Assembly (NCBI RefSeq): GCF_008632955.1
Contig: NZ_CP043959.1
Location: forward strand, 4,960,001 to 5,024,000
Origin: Streptomyces tendae
Lineage (GTDB): Bacteria > Actinomycetota > Actinomycetes > Streptomycetales > Streptomycetaceae
Direction: 5' to 3'
DNA length: 64,000 nt
Each line of letters starts with the position of its first letter. Position 1 is the stretch's first letter. The notes under the pieces are model-generated. The model did not search any database, was not told the DNA's origin, and saw nothing but the letters and a program-made list of their open reading frames with translations. A program made the translations under genes and the position numbers. Below, piece by piece: positions 50,242-58,791 of this stretch.

Positions 50242-50371
50242 GGTGCGCCTCCTCTCGGTGGGGCCACCCGAGTACCCCCGCCCGCATCCGGCTATCCCTC
50301 AAGCAATGCTTAACCGTACCCGTCAAGACCTGTAAGTGGACCTTCATCGTCAGACGGCCGACACTACGGGC

Positions 50372-51253
50372 ATGAGCCCTCTCGGCCGCACCCTGTGCGC
50401 GATGATCACCCCCTTCACCCCCGCCGGCGCGCTCGACCTGGACGGTGCCCGGCGCCTAGCCGACCACCTGGTCACGCAGGGCTGCGACGGCCTGGTGCTG
50501 TCCGGCACCACGGGCGAGTCCCCCACCACGACGGACGCCGAGAAGCGGTCCCTGATCGCGGCCGTACGGGAGGCCGTCGGCGGGCGCGCCACGCTGATCG
50601 CCGGTGTCGGCACGCCCGACACCGCCCACACCCTCACGCTCGCCCGCGAGGCGGAGCGGGCGGGCGCCGACGCCCTGCTCCTGACGGCCCCGTACTACAG
50701 CAGGCCCCCGCAGGACGCGATCGAGGCGCACGTCCGCGCGGTCGCGGACGCGTCGGGCCTCCCCGTGGTCCTGTACGACATCCCGGCACGCACCGGTGTG
50801 CGCATCGAGCCGGAGACCCTGTTGCACTTGGCGGGGCATCCGCGCGTCGTGGCGGTGAAGGACTGCGGCAACGACTTCCTGGCGGCGCAGAAGGTGATCT
50901 CCCGCACCGGCCTCGCGTACTACGCGGGCTGCGACGAACACAACCTGGCGCTGTACGCGGTGGGCGGCGCCGGCTGCGTGAGTACGGTGGCCAATGTGGC
51001 CCCGGCCGCGGTCCGCTCGGTCCTGGACGCCTTCGACCAGGGCGACACGGCGGGGGCCACCCGCCTCCAGCACCGGCTGACCCCGCTCATCGAGGCGATG
51101 ACGGCGAGCGGCCTCCCCGGCACGGTGACGGCGAAGGCCCTGCTCCCGACGCTGGACCTTCCCGCAGGCCCGGTCCGGCCCCCTCTGCTCCCGGCCGACC
51201 TTCCGACGACCTCCGCCCTCGTCGAGACGTACGCCCGCGCGACGGCCCCCTAG
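50372..51253 (+). CDS. dapA: 4-hydroxy-tetrahydrodipicolinate synthase family (DapA)
   Basis: The 293-residue (beta/alpha)8 aldolase has the DHDPS pattern: LVLSGTTGESPTTTDAEK, APYYSRPPQDAIEAHVRAVADASGLPVVLYDIPARTG (Tyr and Arg of the active site), and the Schiff-base Lys in PRVVAVKDCGNDF. It condenses pyruvate with aspartate semialdehyde in lysine/DAP synthesis. dapD lies 1 kb away on the other strand. Streptomycetes often have several DapA paralogues, so the role is not certain. No clear ribosome site precedes the ATG. Its TAG stop begins palindromic repeat copy 2. Confidence 0.87.
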   Translation: MSPLGRTLCAMITPFTPAGALDLDGARRLADHLVTQGCDGLVLSGTTGESPTTTDAEKRSLIAAVREAVGGRATLIAGVGTPDTAHTLTLAREAERAGADALLLTAPYYSRPPQDAIEAHVRAVADASGLPVVLYDIPARTGVRIEPETLLHLAGHPRVVAVKDCGNDFLAAQKVISRTGLAYYAGCDEHNLALYAVGGAGCVSTVANVAPAAVRSVLDAFDQGDTAGATRLQHRLTPLIEAMTASGLPGTVTAKALLPTLDLPAGPVRPPLLPADLPTTSALVETYARATAP

Positions 51254-51334
51254 GGTCTCTCGTCCGGATCATGCCGGGCTCGCGGACCCTGGCGCCGCTC
51301 CCTGTTCCGGCCTGATCCGAACGAAGGACCCTAG
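51251..51334. repeat. Dispersed palindromic repeat, copy 2
   Basis: The repeat starts tagggtctctcgtccggatc and ends cctgatccgaacgaaggacc plus ctag. Arms of about 27 bp differ at four positions; the centre differs from copy 1. Its left TAG is the dapA stop codon and its right CTA is the stop of the convergent small gene at 51331. Confidence 0.8.
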
Positions 51335-51480
51335 ACCCGGCCGTCTCCCTGCGGCGGTGCGGCGGGGTTGCCGATCCCGTGCGCGGCGCCCGCCAGCGCC
51401 CCGCACAGCATCAGCACCGCGGCCACCCCCATCACTCCGACCGCGCACCGCAGTACGCCCCGGACCCACTTGTCGGTCAT
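51331..51480 (-). CDS. Small membrane protein, 49 aa
   Basis: On the minus strand an ATG at 51480 opens MTDKWVRGVLRCAVGVMGVA, then AVLMLCGALAGAAHGIGNPA and a Pro/Gly tail ending GDGRV. It has one membrane helix. The stop is contributed by the end of the palindromic repeat, so the gene converges on dapA. The sequence is short and the ribosome site (GGGACGGG) is weak, but the hydrophobic pattern and the Lys-Trp start resemble other small Streptomyces membrane proteins. Confidence 0.55.
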   Translation of the reverse strand: MTDKWVRGVLRCAVGVMGVAAVLMLCGALAGAAHGIGNPAAPPQGDGRV

Positions 51481-51599
51481 GACCCGTCCCGTTCGCCCCG
51501 CACGTCAGCCGCCACGCGTCTGATCGGACACTCTGTCCACCCGTTCATCGGCCAAAACGACTCCGAGGTCACGGGGAGTAACCCGTACGGGAACCAGGA

Positions 51600-51612
51600 T
51601 GTGATCATCACA
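51600..51612. promoter_or_regulatory. Perfect 13-bp palindrome TGTGATCATCACA
   Basis: The site lies in a 180-bp gap (51481-51660) that otherwise shows no gene and is less GC-rich than its surroundings. It is 120 bp upstream of the small membrane gene. It resembles GntR- or Crp-type half-sites, but the spacing does not fit Crp. Confidence 0.3.
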
Positions 51613-51660
51613 ACCGACCCCGGCGGCCAACGCCAGGGCGATCTCCACTTACACCGCGCC

Positions 51661-52107
51661 CTAGATCTCCGGGACACCGGAGTCCTGTGCATCCTCCGGT
51701 CCGACGTCACGGAAGACGCACGTGTAGTCACCGGTGCGGACGAGGTCGTCCACGGCGTCGACCATGGCGGGGATGCCTCGGTCACGGACGATCAGCCCGT
51801 CCCAGACGTAGAAGTACCTGCCGCCCAGGCACTCACCGGTCTCCCGGCAGCGGTCCATGTCGCGGCGGACGACGTCCAAGGTGCAGATCGTCCCCGACCA
51901 GCGTTCCCCGCTGTCGAAGAGGACCCACATGTCGACGTCGTCGATCTCGTCGAGGGGTACGCCGGCGTCCGGCACGAAGCAGATCTCATAACCGTCCCGC
52001 CGCACACGGTAGAACGCCCCGTCCCACACCCGCTGGCTCCCTCCGCCGCACAAGGCCGACAGAAGCCCACGGCGGCCGAACGGGTCAGAGCCGTGGGCTT
52101 CGTCCAT
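51661..52107 (-). CDS. Hypothetical protein, accessory-looking
   Basis: This 148-residue soluble protein (FYRVRRDGYEICFVPDAGVPLDEIDDVDMWVLFDSGERW, GRYFYVWDGLIVRDRGIPAMVDAVDDLVRTGDYTCVF) has no recognisable family. It is acidic with many aromatic residues, like some immunity proteins or beta-rich single-domain proteins. It is in the same direction as dapD, 56 bp downstream of it, and its GC is lower than its neighbours, so it may be an insertion. Confidence 0.55.
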   Translation of the reverse strand: MDEAHGSDPFGRRGLLSALCGGGSQRVWDGAFYRVRRDGYEICFVPDAGVPLDEIDDVDMWVLFDSGERWSGTICTLDVVRRDMDRCRETGECLGGRYFYVWDGLIVRDRGIPAMVDAVDDLVRTGDYTCVFRDVGPEDAQDSGVPEI

Positions 52108-52162
52108 GTCCTCCCCAGGCCGTCCTCGGGCCGTGGGAGGGCGCCCGGTCGCTGGGACCGGC

Positions 52163-53152
52163 TCAGTTGTGGCTGTGCAGAACCTCGTTCAGGCCGCCCC
52201 ACACCGCGTTGTTCGGGCGGGCCTCCACCGTGCCGGTGACCGAGTTGCGGCGGAAGAGGATGTTGGACGCGCCGGACAGCTCGCGGGCCTTGACGACCTG
52301 GCCGTCGGGCAGGGTGACCCGGGTGCCGGCGGTGACGTAGAGGCCGGCCTCGACCACGCACTCGTCGCCGAGGGCGATACCCACGCCCGCCTCGGCGCCG
52401 ATCAGGCACCGCTTGCCGACGGAGATGCGGACGTTGCCGCCGCCGGACAGGGTGCCCATGGTGGACGCGCCGCCGCCGATGTCCGAGCCGTCACCGATGA
52501 CGACACCGGCGGAGATGCGGCCCTCGACCATCGACGTGCCGAGCGTGCCGGCGTTGAAGTTGACGAAGCCCTCGTGCATCACGGTGGTGCCCTCGGCGAG
52601 GTGCGCGCCGAGGCGGACACGGTCGGCGTCGGCGATGCGCACGCCCTTGGGGGCCACGTAGTCCGTCATACGCGGGAACTTGTCGACGGAGGTCACCTGG
52701 AGGTGCAGGCCCTCCGCGCGGGCGTTGAGCCGCACCTTCTCCAGCTCGTCCACGGCGACCGGACCGAGGGAGGTCCAGGCGACGTTGGCGAGGTGGGCGA
52801 AGATGCCGTCCAGGTTCTGGCCGTGCGGCTGCACCAGGCGGTGGGAGAGCAGATGCAGGCGCAGGTAGACGTCGTGTGCGTCGATCGGCTTGGCGTCCAG
52901 CGAGGAGATGACCGTGCGGACCGCGACGACCTCGACACCGCGGCGCCGGTCCGGGCCGACCGCGGCGGTGGCGCCGCCGCCCAGCAGTTCCGCGGCCTGC
53001 TCGGCGGAGAGGCGCTCGGTGCCGGACGGGCCCGGCTCGGCGGCGAGCTCGGGGGCGGGGAACCAGGTGTCGAGGACGGTGCCGTCGGCGGCGACGGTGG
53101 CGAGGCCGGCGGCCACTGCGCCGGTGGTGCTCTGAGCAGTCGTGTCGGTCAT
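52163..53152 (-). CDS. dapD: Tetrahydrodipicolinate N-succinyltransferase
   Basis: DapD succinylates tetrahydrodipicolinate in lysine and DAP synthesis. The 329-residue protein has an N-terminal helical domain (1-165) and a left-handed beta-helix made of hexapeptide turns: RMTDYVAPKGVRIADADRVRLGAHLAEGTTVMHEGFVNFNAGTLGTSMVEGRISAGVVIGDGSDIGGGAS. The C-terminus is SGASNILFRRNSVTGTVEA. Length and order match the actinobacterial enzyme. It acts after DapA and DapB, consistent with the dapA gene nearby. Confidence 0.92.
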   Translation of the reverse strand: MTDTTAQSTTGAVAAGLATVAADGTVLDTWFPAPELAAEPGPSGTERLSAEQAAELLGGGATAAVGPDRRRGVEVVAVRTVISSLDAKPIDAHDVYLRLHLLSHRLVQPHGQNLDGIFAHLANVAWTSLGPVAVDELEKVRLNARAEGLHLQVTSVDKFPRMTDYVAPKGVRIADADRVRLGAHLAEGTTVMHEGFVNFNAGTLGTSMVEGRISAGVVIGDGSDIGGGASTMGTLSGGGNVRISVGKRCLIGAEAGVGIALGDECVVEAGLYVTAGTRVTLPDGQVVKARELSGASNILFRRNSVTGTVEARPNNAVWGGLNEVLHSHN

Positions 53153-53214
53153 GAGGGCAACCTAACCGGCCGGTGGCCACGGACGCGAACCGGTGCCTCC
53201 GGCATCTCAGGTGC

Positions 53215-53380
53215 CGGTCCCGGGACCGCGTGCGGCCCCACCGCGGCAGCCCGGGGCAGGACCCCGCGGGCGCACGCCTCGTCCCAGGGCGAGCCGGTCA
53301 CAGGACCGCTGCCCACGCCGCGTCAGCGGCCGCGCCGGCACCCCGCGGGGTCACGCCCTGTCCCGAGCCGCAGGCGGTCC
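53215..53380. repeat. Two degenerate copies of the adjacent TetR gene tail
   Basis: At 53215-53310 and 53318-53377, segments resemble the 3' end of the TetR gene at 53378-53470: each contains gtcccgggaccgcg or its remnant and cgcgggcg-acgcctcgtc-like text followed by a ccggtcacaggacc-type end. They are diverged and have no frame. This and the rest of the 238-bp gap hold no gene, and the dapD promoter must lie here. Confidence 0.5.
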
Positions 53381-53391
53381 CGGGACCGCGT

Positions 53392-53934
53392 TCAGCTCGG
53401 CGGCAGCAGCCGCCCCAGCACCTCGCGGGCGTACGCCTCGTCGTAGGGCGTGCCGGTCAGCAGGACCTGGAGGCAGATGCCGTCCATCAGCGCGACCAGG
53501 GCCCGCGCCGTGACCGGGTCCGTGCGGCGGGACAGCAGTGCGGCGACGTCCTCGCACCACTCGGCGGCGACCGGACGCAGGGCCGGGCGCCGCAGCGCTG
53601 CCAGGTACAGCTCGTACTCCAGCTCCACGCCCGTCCGCTCGCCGCCCAGCCACTCCCCCATCAGCCCCGCCAGCTCGTCCGCCAGGTCGGTGCGCGGGTC
53701 CTCCAGGCCGCCCCGTGAGGCGATCACCTTGGCGAAGCCCTCGTTGGCCTGGCGCAGGGCGGCGACCATCAGCTCGTCGAGGGTATGGAAGTGGTACGTG
53801 GTGGAGCCGAGCGGCACGTCGGCCTCCCGCGCGACGGTGCGGTGGGTGAGTCCCGCGATGCCGCTGCGGCCCACCACCCGGATCGCCGCGTCGATGATCC
53901 GCTGCCGCCGTTCGGGGTCGTGCCGCCGGGCCAT
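53392..53934 (-). CDS. TetR-family regulator of the SMR pump
   Basis: The 180-residue protein has a TetR DNA-binding domain (RRQRIIDAAIRVVGRSGIAGLTHRTVAREADVPLGSTTYHFHTLDELMVAAL) and a helical ligand domain. The start at 53934 shares one base with the stop of the SMR pump gene, so the two are in one operon. It probably represses the operon at the palindrome 54255-54270, with release by a cationic drug; this is inferred from the arrangement. Confidence 0.88.
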   Translation of the reverse strand: MARRHDPERRQRIIDAAIRVVGRSGIAGLTHRTVAREADVPLGSTTYHFHTLDELMVAALRQANEGFAKVIASRGGLEDPRTDLADELAGLMGEWLGGERTGVELEYELYLAALRRPALRPVAAEWCEDVAALLSRRTDPVTARALVALMDGICLQVLLTGTPYDEAYAREVLGRLLPPS

Positions 53935-54254
53935 CAGTGCGCACCGCCCAGGTTCAGCACCACGACCCCGATGATGATCAGCGCGATCCCGGCGGCCTTG
54001 GCGACGGTCATCCCCTCGCCCAGGAAGACCATCCCGATCGTGGCGATCGCGGCGGTGCCCACGCCCGCCCAGATGGCGTAGGCGGTGCCGACGGCCACCG
54101 TGCGCAGGGTCTGCGCGAGGAGGGCGAAGGAGACGACGTAGCCGAGCACGGTCAGCAGGGAGGGCCAGAGCCTGCTGAAGCCGTCGCTGTACTTCATGGC
54201 GGTGGTGGCGCACACCTCGGCGGCGATGGCCCCGGCGAGCAGCAGGTAACCCAT
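53934..54254 (-). CDS. Small multidrug resistance (SMR) efflux protein
   Basis: The 106-residue protein has four membrane helices and the SMR pattern: YLLLAGAIAAEVCATTAMKYSDGFSRLWPS (with the proton/drug-binding Glu near residue 13), GTAYAIWAGVGTAAIATIGMVFLGE and GIALIIIGVVVLNL. It acts as a dimer exchanging protons for lipophilic cations such as quaternary ammonium compounds. The palindrome directly at the start codon and the TetR gene downstream indicate drug-responsive control. Confidence 0.93.
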   Translation of the reverse strand: MGYLLLAGAIAAEVCATTAMKYSDGFSRLWPSLLTVLGYVVSFALLAQTLRTVAVGTAYAIWAGVGTAAIATIGMVFLGEGMTVAKAAGIALIIIGVVVLNLGGAH

Positions 54255-54270
54255 GTGTACGAGCGTACAC
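54255..54270. promoter_or_regulatory. TetR operator candidate at the SMR start
   Basis: GTGTACG-AG-CGTACAC is a perfect 7-bp inverted repeat with a 2-base centre, directly adjoining the ATG at 54254. It is the most likely binding site for the co-encoded TetR protein. Confidence 0.75.
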
Positions 54271-54300
54271 AACGACGTCGTACTCCGGACATGCGAACAC

Positions 54301-54333
54301 AAAAAGGCGACGCCCCCCGAAGGAGGCGTCGCC
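54301..54333 (-). terminator. Intrinsic terminator of the suf operon
   Basis: On the minus strand the stem ggcgacgcc/ggcgtcgcc is followed by TTTTT, a classical Rho-independent terminator and rare in form for a streptomycete. It is 29 bp past the last suf gene. Confidence 0.85.
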
Positions 54334-54362
54334 GTCAGTCCGTGCGGCGGGCGGAAGCAGGC

Positions 54363-54695
54363 TCAGACGTTGAAGCCCAGCGCCCGCAGCTGCTCACGGC
54401 CGTCGTCCGTGATCTTGTCCGGGCCCCACGGCGGCATCCAGACCCAGTTGATACGCAGCTCGCTGACCAGGCCGTCCGTGGCGGACTTGGCCTGGTCCTC
54501 GATGACGTCGGTCAGCGGGCACGCCGCCGACGTCAGGGTCATGTCGACGGTCGCCACGTTGGAGTCGTCCACGTGGATGCCGTAGATCAGGCCCAGGTTG
54601 ACGACGTCGATGCCCAGCTCGGGGTCGACGACGTCCATCAGGGCCTCGCGGAGCTCCTCCTCCGAGGCCGGCTTCATCTCCACGGTCTCGCTCAT
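54363..54695 (-). CDS. DUF59 (SufT-like) metal-sulfur cluster assembly factor
   Basis: The 110-residue protein has the DUF59/MIP18 fold: LREALMDVVDPELGIDVVNLGLIYGIHVDD, TLTSAACPLTDVIEDQAKSA, and WVWMPPWGPDKITDDGREQLRALGF. The Cys in AACPL is the conserved one. Members help mature Fe-S proteins. It is the last gene of the suf operon and overlaps sufU (ATGA). Confidence 0.9.
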   Translation of the reverse strand: MSETVEMKPASEEELREALMDVVDPELGIDVVNLGLIYGIHVDDSNVATVDMTLTSAACPLTDVIEDQAKSATDGLVSELRINWVWMPPWGPDKITDDGREQLRALGFNV

Positions 54696-55156
54696 GCCGT
54701 AGTCCTTTCGGCGTCGGCGCCCAGCGCCTGGGCCGTCGCGTCCTTCCACGCCATCCAGCTGAGGAGGGCGCACTTGACCCGCGCGGGGTACTTGGAGACG
54801 CCGGCGAACGCGACCGCGTCCTCCAGCACCTCCTCCATCGCGTCGTCGGGCTCGATCTTCCCCTTGGACTGCATCAGCTCCAGGAAAGTCCCCTGGATCT
54901 TCTGCGCCTCGGCGAGGTCCTTGCCGACCAGCAGGTCGTTCAGCACGGACGCGGACGCCTGGCTGATGGAACAGCCCTGCCCCTCGTAGCTGACGTCGCT
55001 GATGGTCGTGCCGTCGTACTTCACGCGCAGGGTGATCTCGTCGCCGCACGTCGGGTTGACGTGGTGCACCTCGGCGTCGCCGTCCCGGAGACCCCGCCCG
55101 TGCGGGTTCTTGTAATGGTCCAGGATGACGTCCTGGTACATGGAGTCCAGCTTCAC
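54692..55156 (-). CDS. sufU: SufU zinc-dependent sulfurtransferase
   Basis: SufU takes sulfur from SufS and passes it to the scaffold. The 154 residues have three Cys-containing blocks for zinc: NPTCGDEITLRVKYDG, YEGQGCSISQASASVLNDLL and YPARVKCALLSWMAWKDA, plus the conserved Asp in GDEI. It is 11 bp downstream of sufS. Streptomycetes use SufU in place of SufE; no SufE is present here. Confidence 0.93.
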   Translation of the reverse strand: MKLDSMYQDVILDHYKNPHGRGLRDGDAEVHHVNPTCGDEITLRVKYDGTTISDVSYEGQGCSISQASASVLNDLLVGKDLAEAQKIQGTFLELMQSKGKIEPDDAMEEVLEDAVAFAGVSKYPARVKCALLSWMAWKDATAQALGADAERTTA

Positions 55157-55167
55157 GCCTCAGCCCC

Positions 55168-56420
55168 TCATCCGAAGAAGTTCCGTACGTGCTCCAGACC
55201 GTCGACCAGTGCGTCGATGTCCGCCGGCGTGGAGTACAGATAGAACGACGCTCGCGTGGTCGCGGGAATTCCGTACCGCAGGCAGACGGGACGGGCGCAG
55301 TGGTGGCCGACCCGGACCGCGATGCCCTGCTCGTCGAGGACCTGGCCCACGTCGTGCGGGTGGATGTCCCCGAGGGTGAACGAGATCGCCGCGCCGCGGT
55401 CCTCGGCCGTGGAGGGGCCGATGATGCGCAGGTCCGGCACCTCGAGCAGCCGCTTGACGGCGTACTCGGTGATGGCGTGCTCGTGCGCGAGGATCTTGTC
55501 CATGCCGATGGCCGACAGGTAGTCGATCGCCGCGCCGAGACCGACCGCCTGGGCGATCGGCGGGGTACCCGCCTCGAACTTGTGCGGGGCCGGGGCGTAC
55601 GTCGACGAACTCATCGACACGGTCTCGATCATCTCGCCGCCGCCGAGGAACGGAGGCAGGTCCTCCAGCAGCTCCTGGCGGCCCCACAGGACGCCGATGC
55701 CGGTCGGGCCGCACATCTTGTGGCCGGTGAAGGCCACGAAGTCGGCCTGGAGGGCCTGCACGTCCAGCGGCATGTGCGGGGCGGCCTGGGAGGCGTCGAT
55801 GCACACGAGCGCGCCGACCTCCTGGGCACGGCGCACTATCGCCTCGACCGGGTTGACCGTGCCGAGGATGTTGGACACCAGCACGAAGGAGACGATCTTC
55901 GTCTTCTCGGTGATGATCTCGTCGATGTTCGACAGGTCGAGCCGGCCGTCGTCGGTAAGGCCGAACCACTTCAGCTTCGCGCCCGTGCGCTGCGCGAGCA
56001 GCTGCCACGGCACGATGTTGGAGTGGTGCTCCATCTCCGTGATGACGATCTCGGTCTCGTGGTCCACCCGGTAGGGCTCGTCGGCCCAGCCGAGCATGTT
56101 GGCCACGAGGTTGAGCGACTCGGAGGCGTTCTTGGTGAAGATCACCTCGTCGCGCGAGGGCGCGTTGACGAACTCCGCGACCTTGTCGCGCGCACCCTCG
56201 TACAGCGCCGTGGCCTCCTCGGCGAGCACATGCACACCGCGGTGGACGTTGGCGTTGTAGCGCTCGTAGTACTCGCCGAGGGCGTCCAGCACCTGCCGCG
56301 GCTTCTGGCTGGTCGCCGCGTTGTCCAGGTACACGAGCTTGCGCCCGTCGTGGACCTGCCGGTCCAGGATGGGGAAGTCCTTGCGGATCGCCTCGGTGTC
56401 GAGGAGGCCCGGCAGCTGTG

Positions 56421-56424
<4 letters not shown>
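55168..56424 (-). CDS. sufS: SufS cysteine desulfurase
   Basis: SufS removes sulfur from cysteine for cluster assembly. The 418-residue PLP enzyme has LVYLDNAATSQKPRQVLDAL, ITEMEHHSNIVPWQLLA, CIDASQAAPHMPLDVQALQADFVAFTGHKMCGPTGIGVLWG (with the PLP Lys in GHKM) and VRVGHHCARPV with the active Cys. It is the group II type. The start is GTG at 56424, overlapping the sufC stop by GTGA. Confidence 0.94.
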
Positions 56425-57206
<782 letters not shown>

Positions 57207-57213
57207 GGGTGCC

Positions 57214-57531
57214 TCAGGACTCCTGGGTGAGGGAGACGAGCACGTCGTCCCCTTCGATCTTGACGGGGTAAACGGGGACGGGGCGCGTCGCCGGGAGGGC
57301 GTCGGGCTTTCCGGAACGGAGGTCGAAGCGCGAGCCGTGCAGCCAGCACTCGATGTGGCAGTCGTCGACTTCGCCTTCCGAGAGGGACACGTTCGCGTGC
57401 GAGCAGATGTCGTTGATCGCGAACACCTCGCCCTCGGTGCGCACGACGGAGACCGGCGTGCCGTCGAGTTCCACCCGCTTCGGGGTGTCCTCCTCCAGCT
57501 CGCCCAGTCCACAGACGCGTACGAAGGTCAT
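57214..57531 (-). CDS. Rieske-type ferredoxin in the suf operon
   Basis: The 105-residue protein binds a Rieske [2Fe-2S] cluster through C-x-H (ICSHANVSL) and C-x2-H (ECWLHGSRF). The motifs are like the small non-haem ferredoxin subunits of ring-hydroxylating enzymes. In suf operons it may supply electrons for cluster assembly. It overlaps sufD by ATGA. Confidence 0.92.
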   Translation of the reverse strand: MTFVRVCGLGELEEDTPKRVELDGTPVSVVRTEGEVFAINDICSHANVSLSEGEVDDCHIECWLHGSRFDLRSGKPDALPATRPVPVYPVKIEGDDVLVSLTQES

Positions 57532-58712
57532 GCGACCGCGGCCTCCAGCTCCTCCTCGATCTTGGCGATCAGGCGCTCCTCGATGTCGGGGACGCCGATC
57601 TGCTGGACGAGCTCGGCGAAGAAGCCCCGGACCACCAGGCGGCGGGCGTCCTTCTCGGGGATGCCGCGGGCCATCAGGTAGAAGAGCTGCTCGTCGTCGA
57701 AGCGGCCGGTCGCGGAGGCGTGGCCGGCGCCGACGATCTCGCCGGTCTCGATCTCCAGGTTAGGCACGGAGTCGACCCGCGCGCCGTCGGTGAGGACAAG
57801 GTTCCGGTTCATCTCGTAGGTGTCGGTGCCCTCGGCCTTGGCCTCGATGAGCACGTCGCCGATCCACACGGCGTGCGCCTCCTCGCCCTGCAGCGCGCCC
57901 TTGTAGACGACGTTGGACTTGCAGTGCGGGACGTTGTGGTCGACCAGGAGGCGGTGCTCCTGGTGCTGGCCGGCGTCGGTGAAGTACAGGCCGAACAGCT
58001 CGGCCTCGCCGCCGGGGCCCGCGTAGATGACGCGCGGGTGGAGGCGGACGACGTCGCCGCCGAAGGTGACGACGACCGACTTGAAGGAGGCGTCGCGTCC
58101 GACGAGCGCGTTGTGCTGGGCGACGTGCACGGCCTTGTCGTCCCAGTCCTGGACCGAGACCACGGTCAGCTTGGCGCCGTCCCCGAGGACGTACTCGACG
58201 TTGGCGGCGAGCACCGCGTCACCGGTGTGGTCGATGACCACGAGGGCCTCGGCGAAGGCGCCGAGCTCGATCACCTGGTGGCCGTAGGCGGTGCCGCCGT
58301 CGCCGTGCACCGCGATGCGGATCGGCTCCGTGAGGACGGTCTCCTTGGGCACGGTCACGACCGAGGCCCGGGTGAAGGCCGAGTACGCCTGGGCGGCGAC
58401 GCGGTCCGCCGGGGCGCCGGTGCGGCCGAGCCGGGCGTCGTCGCGGCCGACGGTCTCGACGGTGACGCCCTCGGGCGCCTCGACGGCGATCTTGACGCCC
58501 TCGTCGGTGGCGGTGGCGGTGCCGTCGTGCAGGCCGCGCAGCCGCTCCAGCGGGGTGAACCGCCACTCCTCCTCACGGCCGTGGGGGACGGGGAAGTCCG
58601 CCACGTCGAAGGACGGGGGCGCGCTCATGCGCGTGGCGACGGTCGACTCGGCGGCGACCGCGATCGAACCGGCGGTCGTCGATCCGACCGGGATGTTCTG
58701 AGCCTCAGCCAT
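57528..58712 (-). CDS. sufD: SufD scaffold protein
   Basis: SufD forms the SufBC2D complex. The 394 residues have FPVPHGREEEWRFTPLERLRGL (N-terminal), a right-handed beta-helix core with GAFAEALVVIDHTGDAVLAANVEYVLGDGAKLTVVSVQDW, and the C-terminal HASATGRFDDEQLFYLMARGIPEKDARRLVVRGFFAELVQQI conserved in SufB/SufD. A 79-bp gap with a hairpin separates it from sufB. Confidence 0.93.
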   Translation of the reverse strand: MAEAQNIPVGSTTAGSIAVAAESTVATRMSAPPSFDVADFPVPHGREEEWRFTPLERLRGLHDGTATATDEGVKIAVEAPEGVTVETVGRDDARLGRTGAPADRVAAQAYSAFTRASVVTVPKETVLTEPIRIAVHGDGGTAYGHQVIELGAFAEALVVIDHTGDAVLAANVEYVLGDGAKLTVVSVQDWDDKAVHVAQHNALVGRDASFKSVVVTFGGDVVRLHPRVIYAGPGGEAELFGLYFTDAGQHQEHRLLVDHNVPHCKSNVVYKGALQGEEAHAVWIGDVLIEAKAEGTDTYEMNRNLVLTDGARVDSVPNLEIETGEIVGAGHASATGRFDDEQLFYLMARGIPEKDARRLVVRGFFAELVQQIGVPDIEERLIAKIEEELEAAVA

Positions 58713-58761
58713 GGCTGTCGTAGTGCTCGCTTTCCTTACGTAAGGGGCTTGACGGAACGGC

Positions 58762-58782
58762 GGGGCGGCCGATGGCCGCCCC
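58762..58782 (-). terminator. Intra-operon hairpin between sufB and sufD
   Basis: A perfect 9-bp stem (ggggcggcc / gat / ggccgcccc) lies in the only sizeable gap of the operon. It may be a partial terminator or an RNA-stability element that sets the sufB:sufD ratio. Confidence 0.55.
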
Positions 58783-58791
58783 TGGCCGGTG

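Noticed and set aside
53153..53391. A small gene in the dapD upstream gap
   Set aside because: No start with a ribosome site; the sequence is better explained as decayed TetR gene ends.
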